Below are positions 1 to 8,900 of a DNA stretch of 64,000 bases, in pieces; the stretch's first letter is position 1, and every line of letters begins with the position of its first letter. The stretch is from Chlamydiota bacterium. GTDB lineage: Bacteria > Chlamydiota > Chlamydiia > Chlamydiales > Rhabdochlamydiaceae. Location of the stretch: assembly GCA_013286675.1 (NCBI GenBank), contig JABDFE010000001.1:1-64000 (forward strand). Direction: 5' to 3'. The notes below the pieces were generated by a model that saw only the letters and a list, made by a program, of their open reading frames with translations, did no database searches and had not been told where the DNA came from. Made by a program: the position numbers and the translations under genes.

Positions 1-1
1 A

Positions 2-1240
2 AAGGATGCTCTTCCGAGATATATGAAAGCATTGGAAATAGCTAGAGCAAAATATGGAGAAAATCACCCCGATGTCGCCACATGTTACAATCATATTGGC
101 GTTGTCTATAAAAACCTTGGAGAATATGAAAAAGCCCTCGAGTATTTTCAAAAGGCTTTGCAAATTAGGCTACAAGTCTCGGGCGAAAATCATCCCGATG
201 TCGCCACAAGTTACAACAATATTGGCGAACTCTATAGACACCTTGGGGAGTATGAAAAAGCCCTTGAGTATTGTCAAAAGGATTTGAAAATTTCGCTACA
301 ACTCTTGGGCAAAAATCATCCCGATATTGCCAAAAGTTACAACAATATTGGCACTGTCTATCAAAGACTTGGGGGGTATGAAAAAGCACTCGGGTATTGT
401 CAAAAAGCTTTGAACATTAAGCTACAAGAACTAGGGGAAAATCATCCCGATGTTGCCACAAGCTACAACAGTATTGGCATGGTCTATTATCGACTTGGAG
501 AGTATGAAAAAGCCCTAGAGTGTTATCTAAAGTCTTTGAAAATTAGGCTCCAAGTCTTGGGCGAACATCATCCCGATGTCACCTTCAGCTACAACAACAT
601 GGGCGAAGTCTATAGTAGACTTGGAGAGTATGAAAAAGCCCTAGAGTATTATCAAAAGTCTTTGAAAATTAGTCTACAAGTCTTGAGCGAAAATCATCCC
701 CTTGTCGCCGCAACCTACAACAATATTGGCGAAGTCTATCAAAGCCTTGGGGAGTATGAAAAAGCCCTAGAGTATTATCAAAAGTCTTTGAAAATTAGTC
801 CACAAGTCTTGGGCGAAAATAATCCCTTAGTTACCGCAAGCTACAACAATATTGGCGAAGTCTATAATAGCCTTGGGGAGTATGAAAAAGCACTCGAGTA
901 TCATCAAAAAGCTTTGAAAGTTAGTCTACAAGTCTTGGGCGAAAATCATCCCGATGTCGCCCGAAGCTACAACAATATTGGCAAAGTTTATAAAGGCCTT
1001 GAAAACTCTGAAAAAGCTCTGTATTACTTTAAATTATCATTGGAAATGCGATGCAAAATACACATGAAATCCCATCCAGATATTTTGAAGTCACTATGTT
1101 CGGTAATTATTGTTACTAAAAAACTTCCTGTATCCCAGCTCCTGTCCTTACAACCGACTTACGATCTTTGTGTGCAGACATTGGGTGCAGAACACGAAAA
1201 TGTGAAAGAACTTGGGCAGCTGATCTCGTCAGTACAATAA
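2..1240 (+). CDS. TPR-repeat protein (kinesin light chain type), 5' end outside window
   Basis: The reading frame is open to the first base of the window, and the codons before the first ATG (position 23) already read as repeat sequence, so this is the 3' part of a longer gene. Eight near-identical 42-residue units follow, each with a GENHPDVA..YNNIG block and a GEYEKALEYYQKALKI block, then a degenerate ninth unit and a C-terminal tail. This is the TPR_10/TPR_12 (kinesin light chain) pattern, a protein-protein interaction scaffold. No signal peptide can be judged because the N-terminus is missing. Such proteins are frequent in environmental chlamydiae and are often thought to bind host or secretion partners; the partner here is unknown. 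The repeats are also strong at DNA level (126-bp period), so copy number may vary. Confidence 0.9.
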   Translation, partial: KDALPRYMKALEIARAKYGENHPDVATCYNHIGVVYKNLGEYEKALEYFQKALQIRLQVSGENHPDVATSYNNIGELYRHLGEYEKALEYCQKDLKISLQLLGKNHPDIAKSYNNIGTVYQRLGGYEKALGYCQKALNIKLQELGENHPDVATSYNSIGMVYYRLGEYEKALECYLKSLKIRLQVLGEHHPDVTFSYNNMGEVYSRLGEYEKALEYYQKSLKISLQVLSENHPLVAATYNNIGEVYQSLGEYEKALEYYQKSLKISPQVLGENNPLVTASYNNIGEVYNSLGEYEKALEYHQKALKVSLQVLGENHPDVARSYNNIGKVYKGLENSEKALYYFKLSLEMRCKIHMKSHPDILKSLCSVIIVTKKLPVSQLLSLQPTYDLCVQTLGAEHENVKELGQLISSVQ

Positions 1241-1287
1241 TGACCAGTCTGACCTTGGTTTAAGTAACCCGCAAAGGAGAAAATTTT

Positions 1288-1485
1288 ATGTCCACTCCCC
1301 CTATTGCTGAAAATGCTTCCTCCCCCCACAAAAAACCACTCCCTACTCCTCCCTCTAAGATTAAACCCAAGGAAGATCCATCGCCAGACATCATTGCTAA
1401 AGCAAAAATCGCTTTTCCAACTGCACAAACCGAACCTAATAGGGCTTGGCAGCCAAGTCAAGAAAAAACCGAGAGAGTGGCCTGA
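1288..1485 (+). CDS. Small proline- and lysine-rich hypothetical protein
   Basis: A 65-residue ORF preceded by a good ribosome-binding site (AAAGGAGA at 1273-1280, about 7 bases before the ATG). The composition is rich in Pro, Lys, Ser and Ala, with no hydrophobic stretch and no recognisable domain, so it is probably disordered. It lies 47 bases after the TPR gene on the same strand and may be cotranscribed with it. I do not recognise a family. The good start signal makes it more likely than not to be a real gene. Confidence 0.5.
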   Translation: MSTPPIAENASSPHKKPLPTPPSKIKPKEDPSPDIIAKAKIAFPTAQTEPNRAWQPSQEKTERVA

Positions 1486-1515
1486 TCCTGACTCACCTGC
1501 GATTTTTTAAAAAAA

Positions 1516-1544
1516 TGTAACACTTTGCTTTTTAGCCTGTTACA
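1516..1544. promoter_or_regulatory. Inverted repeat before the VapBC operon
   Basis: TGTAAC and GTTACA arms are separated by 17 bases, just upstream of the predicted promoter of the toxin-antitoxin pair. It could be a weak terminator for the preceding genes or an operator site for the antitoxin. The sequence alone does not decide. Confidence 0.35.
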
Positions 1545-1552
1545 TCTAATTA

Positions 1553-1581
1553 TTGAAAGAAAGATATCAAAATGCTATCAT
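1553..1581 (+). promoter_or_regulatory. Sigma-70-like promoter of the VapBC operon
   Basis: TTGAAA (1553-1558), a 17-base spacer and TATCAT (1576-1581) form a good housekeeping-type promoter. The expected start of transcription is about 1588, 13 bases before the antitoxin ATG at 1601, which has AGGTGG as ribosome-binding site. Confidence 0.55.
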
Positions 1582-1600
1582 AGTGATAGATGAGGTGGTT

Positions 1601-1837
1601 ATGAAGCGAAAGCAGACCCGTGATTTTTTGATCAGAAATATACCTATTGAGATCTTTAAGCTCCTAGAGGAATCAGCTAATGAGCATAATCGTAGCAAAA
1701 CACAAGAGGCAATTGTAGCTCTTGCAACTGGATTATCCATACAGAGTAATCGAATAAGACAGCCCAAACCCTTTAAATGGAGGGAAAAAATTTCTGATCA
1801 GTTTATTGAAAGAGCCATCGATGAAGGCCATGAATGA
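1601..1837 (+). CDS. vapB: VapB/FitA-type ribbon-helix-helix antitoxin
   Basis: A 78-residue protein. The N-terminal half reads as a ribbon-helix-helix DNA-binding domain (TRDFLIRNIP followed by helices ending in NRSKTQEAIVALA), as in FitA/VapB antitoxins. The C-terminal part, rich in charged and aromatic residues, would wrap the toxin. The start at 1601 is chosen because it has an AGGTGG ribosome-binding site and fits the family; an upstream in-frame codon at 1553 lies inside the predicted promoter. It overlaps the toxin gene by the classic ATGA. Known role of the family: neutralise the PIN toxin and repress the operon. Confidence 0.8.
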   Translation: MKRKQTRDFLIRNIPIEIFKLLEESANEHNRSKTQEAIVALATGLSIQSNRIRQPKPFKWREKISDQFIERAIDEGHE

Positions 1838-2244
1838 TTGTTGCTGATACTTGTCTTGTCGTACATCTTTTTAACGAAACCCTTCTAACCGACATAGCGC
1901 AAAAAGTTCGACAAAAAGATGCCGCCTGGATACTTCCTCCCTTATGGCAGGAAGAGTATGCAAATGTTATATCCAAGTTAGCAAGAAAAGAATCCAGAGA
2001 CGTGCACGAAGTGATTCAGCATTTCAACTATGTATTGAATGAATTGCAAGGCTCTGAAATCGTTGTAGATAGTAGAAAGGCTTTAAAATTCTCAATCGAG
2101 CATAAAATCAGTGTATATGATGCTCATTTTGTCGGACTTGCATTGGATTTCGATGTGATATTGGTGACTGAAGACAAAGAAGTATTGAAAAATTGTAAGC
2201 CAATAGCACGCAGCATGCATGACTTTCTTAAAAAGGAATCTTAG
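1834..2244 (+). CDS. vapC: VapC-type PIN-domain ribonuclease toxin
   Basis: 136 residues with PIN-domain layout: an N-terminal strand with the first acidic residue (IVADTCLVVHL, Asp4), a conserved Glu in the middle (QEEYANVI), an Asp after the helices (SVYDAHFVGLA) and a final strand with a third acidic site (ILVTEDKEV). PIN toxins of this kind are Mg-dependent RNases that cut tRNA or rRNA. The start codon overlaps the antitoxin stop (ATGA). Length and all four acidic positions look intact, so it is probably active. It is the first of three toxin-antitoxin modules in the window. Confidence 0.88.
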   Translation: MIVADTCLVVHLFNETLLTDIAQKVRQKDAAWILPPLWQEEYANVISKLARKESRDVHEVIQHFNYVLNELQGSEIVVDSRKALKFSIEHKISVYDAHFVGLALDFDVILVTEDKEVLKNCKPIARSMHDFLKKES

Positions 2245-2282
2245 GTTGAGCGGAAAATTTTCGAAGTGGTGATTTTTTGCTA

Positions 2283-2444
2283 TGAACCTATCCGCAAAGT
2301 CTAAGTCATGGATTTTTGATGGATTTTTTTCTCTGTTTTTATGCCCCTTTGCAGGACATACTTGATTAAGTAGGCCAAGAAGGGGCGTAAGAACAGAGGA
2401 GAAAAGACGCAAAAAGCCATACTTAGACTTTGCGGATAGGTTCA
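2283..2444. repeat. Long imperfect palindrome P1 (162 bp), family with 48303-48464
   Basis: The outer arms (2283-2306 and 2421-2444) are perfect 24-base inverted copies beginning TGAACCTATCC. Complementarity continues with mismatches to an apical loop at 2353-2379. It fills most of the gap between vapC and comF. Its ends, internal T-rich box (2406-2418, minus strand GGCTTTTTGCGTC) and apical loop match the element at 48303-48464, whereas its stem sequences differ from that element yet remain self-complementary. No ORF of substance lies in it. Confidence 0.85.
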
Positions 2445-2554
2445 TTGGTCCCATTGCTCTCATGATGATTCTCACTCCATATTTTCAAAGGAAATCTAAT
2501 TTCAGGGTCTTTGCTCGCTCCTCTTTTGAACCTAAAAGCAACTCATTATTCTAG

Positions 2555-2613
2555 AAAAATGGACTTGCAAAGTCCAAAAATTGTGTGGAAATGGACTTTC
2601 CAAGTCCATTTTT
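2555..2613. repeat. Double-hairpin palindrome between vapC and comF
   Basis: A 59-bp imperfect palindrome built from two small hairpins, each made of GGACTT and AAGTCC half-sites, flanked by AAAAAT and ATTTTT. The two genes around it converge, so it may serve as a two-way terminator. It is unrelated in sequence to the 162-bp palindrome beside it. Apart from these two palindromes I see nothing in the stretch 2245-2645. Confidence 0.55.
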
Positions 2614-2645
2614 GAGATCTTTGTATAACCTTTTCGCAACGGATT

Positions 2646-3281
2646 TTACGGCTCACTGACACAAGCCATTTTAATCACCTTGAGGGGAAACCCCTCGTAG
2701 AGCCGCTGGCAGCAGGCGCGCAGTGTGGCTCCTGTTCCGATGATGTCATCGACGAGTAGGATTGTTTTCTCGGCAATTGGAATGCTTTTTTTCCAATGAA
2801 AATTCTCTGCCGATAAAAGGTAACGCCGTTCACGGTCGACTTTCATTTGGCAGTAAAGCTGCCGCTTTCGTTTGAGAAGTTGCACAACGGGTATGTCGAG
2901 CGTTTTACCCAGATGCTGGGCTAGGAGAAGACTTGGATTGTAGCCGACTTGTAAGGACCGATGAAGCGATTGTGGGACAGGCACAATGAAATCTGGCAGA
3001 GGAAGATCGCTTTTAAGATATTGCAGAGCCATATAGCCGGCAAGACCTTCCGCCAGGCGCGGAGCTTTTCCACTTTTAAGCGCTTTGATCAGCGTCCAGG
3101 CAGGGCCTTGTCCCTCAAAGGTCACGAAAGGCTCTGCAGGAGGCAAGATATCTAAGAGCTTAACACAGCTCGGGCATAGAGGCTGCGACAAAGCCGCAGG
3201 CTCATCACAATGCCAGCAAAAAGGTGGAAAGACTACCTCTAGCAACTTGGTTATTGGAGCGAGTAGTTCGGTTTTTCCCAT
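2646..3281 (-). CDS. comF: ComF-family phosphoribosyltransferase-like protein
   Basis: 211 residues, normal for ComF. The N-terminal part holds a zinc-finger-like pair of CxxC motifs (CWHC and CPSC at about residues 22-40). The C-terminal part has the PRPP-binding loop ILLVDDIIGTGAT. ComF proteins are needed for DNA uptake in naturally competent bacteria and probably help process or use incoming single-stranded DNA; in chlamydiae the role is inferred. The ATG lies inside a leftover copy of the 3' end of the AsmA-like gene (3251-3304), so the ancestral gene presumably followed that gene with overlapping ends. It is last in the long minus-strand operon. Confidence 0.87.
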   Translation of the reverse strand: MGKTELLAPITKLLEVVFPPFCWHCDEPAALSQPLCPSCVKLLDILPPAEPFVTFEGQGPAWTLIKALKSGKAPRLAEGLAGYMALQYLKSDLPLPDFIVPVPQSLHRSLQVGYNPSLLLAQHLGKTLDIPVVQLLKRKRQLYCQMKVDRERRYLLSAENFHWKKSIPIAEKTILLVDDIIGTGATLRACCQRLYEGFPLKVIKMACVSEP

Positions 3282-3304
3282 GTTCCACGGACAGTCATCG
3301 TAAA
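3251..3304 (-). pseudogene. Remnant of the 3' end of the AsmA-like gene
   Basis: Read on the minus strand, these 54 bases encode VRGTWEKPNYSLQ followed by a stop, in a frame different from comF. The intact AsmA-like protein (5916-10196) ends VRGTWEKPKYSLQ followed by a stop. The DNA is similar over about 54 bases with scattered, mostly third-position differences. It overlaps the first codons of comF and abuts the stop of the haemagglutinin-like gene. It is therefore a relic of a duplicated or displaced gene end. Confidence 0.75.
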
Positions 3305-3305
3305 A

Positions 3306-4730
3306 TCAGGGTTTTCCGACCGGTTTTATATTAGGACCTCCAACCAGATTAGGGCTATCTTGGTTGATAGGCAATATGGATGCCATAAGCCTTGCTCCAC
3401 CCCCCTCAGAGACAATTGAGTTTGGGCAGCAGTTGTCAAGACAATTCGTAGGGTTATTGCACACGCACATTTCAGGACATAGGATCGCTCCCCCATCAGA
3501 AGGCATGAACAAAATATTCCTGGGGCGACCAATGATAATATCTCCTGTAGTTGTAGTGATAGAAGCACCTTCAAGCACTTGAAAGACACAGCTTTTTTGC
3601 CGACGAAACTGCTTAACTGCGCCTTTCGTGTTCACAGAGGCTATTAAAGTGGCAGGACCGAGTTTAACGGTGACATTCGGTTCAACGATGATGGAATTTC
3701 CAGCTGCAAGTATTAGAGTCTTGTTTGCAGTTGGTTTGACCGTGTTGGAAGATTGAAAGTAGATGTCACTGTTTGCCTGAATGCTGACATCAGATGTAGA
3801 GAGGTTACCCATGAGACTATTGATATCTATATAAAATAAACCATTAGGTTGATTTGTAAAAGATACGTTAGGAGGAAGATTGGTGAATGGAGAACCTACT
3901 CCAAAAAAGACAAATTGTGGATCCATGAGTAGCTGGCCTGTTTGACCTTTTGGGGCCTCTGTTGAGACGGTTCCATTAAATCCTAGCTGGTTTTTTCCGG
4001 ATACTTCTACTAACCCGCCATTGCCTCCTTCCATTCCACCTCTGGCATTGATATGACCATAAAAGAGAGTATTTTCATCCGACCAGATAATAGCGCGGCC
4101 TCCATTGCCAAATTCATGAGCATCGACAGAAATTTGAGCGCCTGATTGGACAATCGTTTGTTTAGAATGGGGAATCGATCTGTTCTCTCCTTGGAAGCTT
4201 CCACCGATCAGAACCTCTCCTTCTCCTATAGCTCCAGAAGCATCGATGACGGCGGTTTTTTCGATCAATATCTCTTGCCCCAGAATATGAATCTTGCCTC
4301 CCTGTCCCGTTGGAGTATTTGCTGTAAGGTGGCCGCTCACTTCGGTTTTCCCCAGCTCTGACACTAGAAAGATATTGGGAGCTGTTAAAATGGCTTCAGA
4401 ACCGACGAAAATTACGCTGGGATGCGCAAGGTAGACTTTGCCATTGGATTGAAGATTTCCAAGAATGGCACTCATGGACTCTTCCTCTGCGAAATTGATG
4501 ACCGAGGATTCAGAATCCTCCTGCTCAAATCGGAAAGTCTCGTTTTCATTGATCGAGAAGCTGTCCCAGTGGATGATCGCATGCTTGCCGACTTTGACGA
4601 CTAGGCAGCCTGCTGAGTCCTCAAAAGGAGCTGAGGCATCTCCCTCAACCAAGTGAAAACCTTCAGGTTGTGCATGAAGCCCTGAAACCAAAGCAAGCCC
4701 TAAGACAAAAGCTAAATACCCTTTAGACAT
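3306..4730 (-). CDS. Secreted haemagglutination-domain (two-partner-secretion-like) protein
   Basis: 474 residues. Residues 1-20 form a signal peptide ending LHA-Q. Residues about 25-150 carry the filamentous haemagglutinin N-terminal (TPS) signature, seen in AIIHWDSFSINENE and NPIFLVSE-like beta-helix text (PNIFLVSELGKTEVSG). The rest reads as beta-helix repeats rich in G, N and S. Near residue 425 is a cysteine cluster (CPEMCVC, then CLDNCC). The usual exoprotein is thousands of residues long, so this is a very short member, and no TpsB transporter lies nearby. It is followed 16 bases upstream by the porin gene in the same direction; both may have been inserted together between the AsmA-like gene and comF. 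Likely surface-exposed or periplasmic; function unknown. Confidence 0.75.
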   Translation of the reverse strand: MSKGYLAFVLGLALVSGLHAQPEGFHLVEGDASAPFEDSAGCLVVKVGKHAIIHWDSFSINENETFRFEQEDSESSVINFAEEESMSAILGNLQSNGKVYLAHPSVIFVGSEAILTAPNIFLVSELGKTEVSGHLTANTPTGQGGKIHILGQEILIEKTAVIDASGAIGEGEVLIGGSFQGENRSIPHSKQTIVQSGAQISVDAHEFGNGGRAIIWSDENTLFYGHINARGGMEGGNGGLVEVSGKNQLGFNGTVSTEAPKGQTGQLLMDPQFVFFGVGSPFTNLPPNVSFTNQPNGLFYIDINSLMGNLSTSDVSIQANSDIYFQSSNTVKPTANKTLILAAGNSIIVEPNVTVKLGPATLIASVNTKGAVKQFRRQKSCVFQVLEGASITTTTGDIIIGRPRNILFMPSDGGAILCPEMCVCNNPTNCLDNCCPNSIVSEGGGARLMASILPINQDSPNLVGGPNIKPVGKP

Positions 4731-4746
4731 GAGATGCTCCTATGGA

Positions 4747-5850
4747 TTAAAATTCGTATTTCGTTTTAAAAGTAAGACCCTGAAGCGTCATGTTTCCTCC
4801 TGGAATGCTTCCATTGAAACCGATCCACATTTGTTCTTCCCAACCCGCAGAGAAAGTAAGGGCACGAGCATCGTGATGGAAAAAGATCAAATAAGTCAGA
4901 CCAAGACCTAGCTCTACCACAGGCGTGATCGTCTGAAATGAGCGTCCAATATTTGCCGTCACACCAGAAAAGTTCCCTGGTGGAGGATTGACAGAAAATC
5001 CCTTAAAGGAGGTTCGTGCGACATTTTTGTAATAGGTCCACATGCCGGAAAGCGCAATGTTTCCATAGAGACCAAAATTTTCCATAAAGTACCAAGTAGG
5101 AGTAATTCCGCCCCGAAGCCCCACTCCCCAGGATTTTATATTCTGCTTTTGAAACAGCTGCGTGATGGTATTGCCCCCAATGATGATTGAACTGTTTACA
5201 CCTAGACCATTGGTGTCATTATTAAAAACGGTGAGCACATTCGATATATGTTGGTTGATCCACGAAAATTTAAATCCAAAATAGGGTCTTAAGGTCAGAA
5301 ACTTGCTTAAGAAGAAATTTCTTCCCAATTCCAGATCAAGAACGTTGAAGCTTTGTTTAAAATGGTCTCTGACTTTGGAAAGTTTCGGCGCTCCATAATA
5401 AGGATCTGCAGGGCCAACCATATCTCCGGTTGGGCGTTTCTGCGTTGATGAGACCTTAGCGGGATTGAGCCATGTGTAGTTCGCATAAAGATCAAAGCCA
5501 TCATGAGCAAACCTAACTCCTGCTCCCAACTTAAATCCAGGCTCGAAGTCAAATCCTGGACTCTTGGATTGTCCACGGGTTGGAGGAGGAACAGGCGAGA
5601 CTCCATCACTTCCCACAATGGCGATGCCGCTGGCTGCATACTGAAGATTATCCGCTCCCGCTCTCCAATAAATAAAGTCTGCGGTGAAAAAAACGTTGGT
5701 GCCACTGGAAACTTGAGGAGCTTGCGGAGGAGTGATCACTTGACACGGCTGCCTTGTGACTCCCTCAGGTTCTGGGGCACATTGTTTCCACTGTGCAGAA
5801 AGAGTTGTCATCGACAACATCAAAAGACAAAAAGCGTATCTGAATCTCAT
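4747..5850 (-). CDS. Lpg1974/MOMP-like outer-membrane porin
   Basis: 367 residues with a signal peptide (1-19, ending LSA), a short cysteine-containing N-terminal segment, then alternating amphipathic strands. The text FFTADFIYWRA near the mature N-terminus and a terminal Phe (KTKYEF) are typical of the Lpg1974 family of pore-forming outer-membrane proteins, found in Legionella and in environmental chlamydiae as MOMP-like proteins. The C-terminal Phe is the usual BAM recognition signal. Cysteines are few (positions near 24 and 36), so disulfide cross-linking as in classical MOMP would be limited. It is probably cotranscribed with the haemagglutinin-like gene downstream. Confidence 0.85.
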   Translation of the reverse strand: MRFRYAFCLLMLSMTTLSAQWKQCAPEPEGVTRQPCQVITPPQAPQVSSGTNVFFTADFIYWRAGADNLQYAASGIAIVGSDGVSPVPPPTRGQSKSPGFDFEPGFKLGAGVRFAHDGFDLYANYTWLNPAKVSSTQKRPTGDMVGPADPYYGAPKLSKVRDHFKQSFNVLDLELGRNFFLSKFLTLRPYFGFKFSWINQHISNVLTVFNNDTNGLGVNSSIIIGGNTITQLFQKQNIKSWGVGLRGGITPTWYFMENFGLYGNIALSGMWTYYKNVARTSFKGFSVNPPPGNFSGVTANIGRSFQTITPVVELGLGLTYLIFFHHDARALTFSAGWEEQMWIGFNGSIPGGNMTLQGLTFKTKYEF

Positions 5851-5915
5851 TCTTTACCACCTTAGGTTTAGCCGAGCTTCAAGAAAGTATTATTTATTTG
5901 AATAAATATTGCAAA

Positions 5916-8900
5916 CTATTGGAGAGAGTATTTTGGCTTTTCCCATGTTCCACGGACAGCAATCATAAACGGCTGAGCAAATTTTAAAGCGACATTTTGA
6001 TGCATGCGAAGATTCAGAGAGAGTCCTCCATTCAGATCGATATAGGAAGGCTCTGAGGCTAAATAAAATTCAGAGCGGCTTCCTTCACTGAAGGCATTTT
6101 GCAAGTTGGTGAAAAAGAGTTTGCTGTCTTTGAGCTGGAGCTCGACTTCTCCCATCACAGGAGAGAACATATCGAGATCGAGTCCCAAATCCTTGAGAAG
6201 CGCTAAAGGAATATCAAAAATCGAAGGCTCTTTTTTAACACGCTGGGTGAAATTAAACTTTCCAAGCCCTCTAAATGAGTTTAGGTCTCCGAGCTGCCCT
6301 AGGACATCAGTCATTACAAAATAACGCACTAGAAGCGGTTTAATCTCTTTTTGAGGGGCTCCTATCTTGCGGATAGCACTGGGTTTGATCTCTTGCCCCT
6401 TAATCAGTGGAATAGTGACATTCCACTTGCCTGCGGACAGCAGCCCATTGCATTCTTTAATGGTTAAAGAGCCAGCAGAATCTTGGAAGGTCAGATTTTT
6501 TAATTTGAAACGCGTCGGTGAATAATCGACAGAAGCATGAAGCTCTTGTACGAGATAATCTTTAAGACGTGCCTCTTGACCTTTGAGCTCTCCTTTGAAT
6601 GTCTCTTTGGTGAACAGGCCTGTCAACTGCAGACCAGAGAGATCTTTTAAGCTATCAATGCCCGTCCAGTCAGAGATTTTTGAAGTCTCTTTGAAAATGA
6701 CAGTTCCTTGATAGCCTTGAGCCTGCCGCTGGAGGTTGACATTGAGGCCAAAAAATTCCCCTTCGGCTCTTTGGCAGGTTGTCAGATCCAAAAGAGCGAG
6801 TTTGAGGACTTCATTGCCATGTTGGATGTTGAGTCCTCCATTAAATTTCTGATCTAACTTGGCAACGCATTGAAGAGGTTCATGATCAAGAGTCGCTGTG
6901 CATTTGAGATTTAAGTAAGGCGCTTCATAGAGTCCGTAAATTTGGTTGATCTTCAGAGAGCCTTTCCCAAGTTTATATTCTCCTTGCGAGGCAATCCCTT
7001 GGAAAGTTGCTCTCTTAGAGTCGATGCTCAGTTGTAATTTCGCACAGAAAGGTAGTTCTTTGGAAAGAAACGTCAGGTCTGACGCAGGAGATTCCCATTT
7101 GCCGTTGTTGTAGGCGAGCTTATCACAGACGATTGAACCTACTTGCTCTGTCAAATCAAAGACTTTAAGCGAGAGGTTTTGGAAGTTTGGATTCTTGGAG
7201 AAGAAAATCCCATTTCCTTTCAGAGAAAAGCGGGACTTAAGCTGTCCATCCACTTTGAAATCGAATCTTTCTTTTTCGTAGATTCCGGCGGTATGGATTT
7301 TACAATCTTTCCAATCGATATCACAAGAAGAGACCACCCACTTATCACTTTGGGAAGACGCCACTGCTTTGATTTGAACATCATCAAAAATACAGCGCTT
7401 CAACGCCCACTCATTTCCTTGACGCACAAGATGAGCTTCAACAGTATCAAACAAGGTAGCAGCATACTGGACCAAAGAGCCTTGGACTTCGTATTCTGAC
7501 TGCTCGGCGTCGGTGATCAGTTTCAGCGTTAGGCTTCCGTGAATTTGCCCTAGAATCTCTTTAACACCTGGAGTAGCAGTGTATAATCCGAGCCGATCTA
7601 AGAGCTCGAGTTGCTCCATGAGATTTCTGGTATCGATGTAGACAAGCCCACGCACCTCTTCAAATTGAGAAGAAGGAGACCAATGGAATGTCAGAGGGCT
7701 TTTCAAATAACATTCGGAAGCCTTTGCTTCTTGGAGCGTCACTTGATATCCTTGAGAAGTTTCTACGGCTTTTCCTTGGCAAGATAATAGGACTTTGTCA
7801 TTTTCCAGTGCAGCATCAAAATCCCACACCCCATTTTTGCAGCGAATCTCCTGAGCAAAGAAAGTAAGGTCGTCCAAAACTGCTGCTTCGATGTTCTGCA
7901 AGACAAGTTGATTCTCTAAAGAATCATAGGCAAGTCCAAAGGCGCCTTTTTGAACGTAGAGTTTTGAAGACACCGCTCCTTCGACGTCTTCAAAAAGCGT
8001 GTTGAAGCGGTAATTGTATTTTCCATTGGCATAATGAATTTGCACTCCTTCGGGAGGACAAGTAAAGCGACCTTTTAATGGGACCGGGAATTTATGAAAG
8101 GCCCTCAGATCCTCAATCGATCCTTCGAGCTTTTGAGATAAGAAACTCGCTTCAAGCTTGTCTTCCCAGCTAGCCGATAAGTTTCCTTGGACATCTATGC
8201 TGCCGATCTGCCCTACGAAAGACTTACAAGAAAGAGCTGAGTTGTCAAAAGTGAAATCTCCGCTTGTGATCGAGATCTCTTGAGCCAGTTGAGGAGTGCT
8301 CCAGAGAATAGGAGAGAGTTTGCCTTTCCCAATTCCCTTTTTCTCAAGAAAATCGAAATGATAGAGAAGTTCTCGACTTTGACCTAGAATAGAGAGTTGA
8401 AATTCAGGCGATGAAACGATGACATCTTCTCCAATAGCCAAGATATCGATGGTTTTTTCAGTAAACTGCCCCCGAAGAGCAAGATCTCCTTGCATCGCTA
8501 GAGTCGGAGTAAGGTTTTTCAGGAACGGTCTATAGAAAGACGATTGGATACGAGGGGTTTGAAAGACACCTTTTAAATCAGCTTTTGAGAGATTGGTCTG
8601 GGCATTAATCTGGACAATATCTTCTAAACACTCAAGGGTCCCGACGATTTGAAGCTCCTGCTGCTTCCGGTCAAAAACAAGATTTAACGAAACGGGCGGC
8701 TCCTGAAAATTCTGGGAAAGCTTCATCCATTCGGAAGCGCCGGCTGAAAACTTTGCAGAAGCGTGGAAGGTATCAAGAGGTCCCTGGAGTTGAAGAGCAA
8801 ATGCAGCACCCTCAAATTTTCCAAAAGCTGAACTTGGCTGAAAAATATTATTCTGGATGGAGACGGTAGCTTCAGTCGAGGAAATTTTCCATCCTTGGAT

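Noticed and set aside
2092..2475. 127-residue minus-strand ORF over the vapC end and the palindrome at 2283
   Set aside because: It antisenses vapC and runs through the palindrome; no start signal or family.
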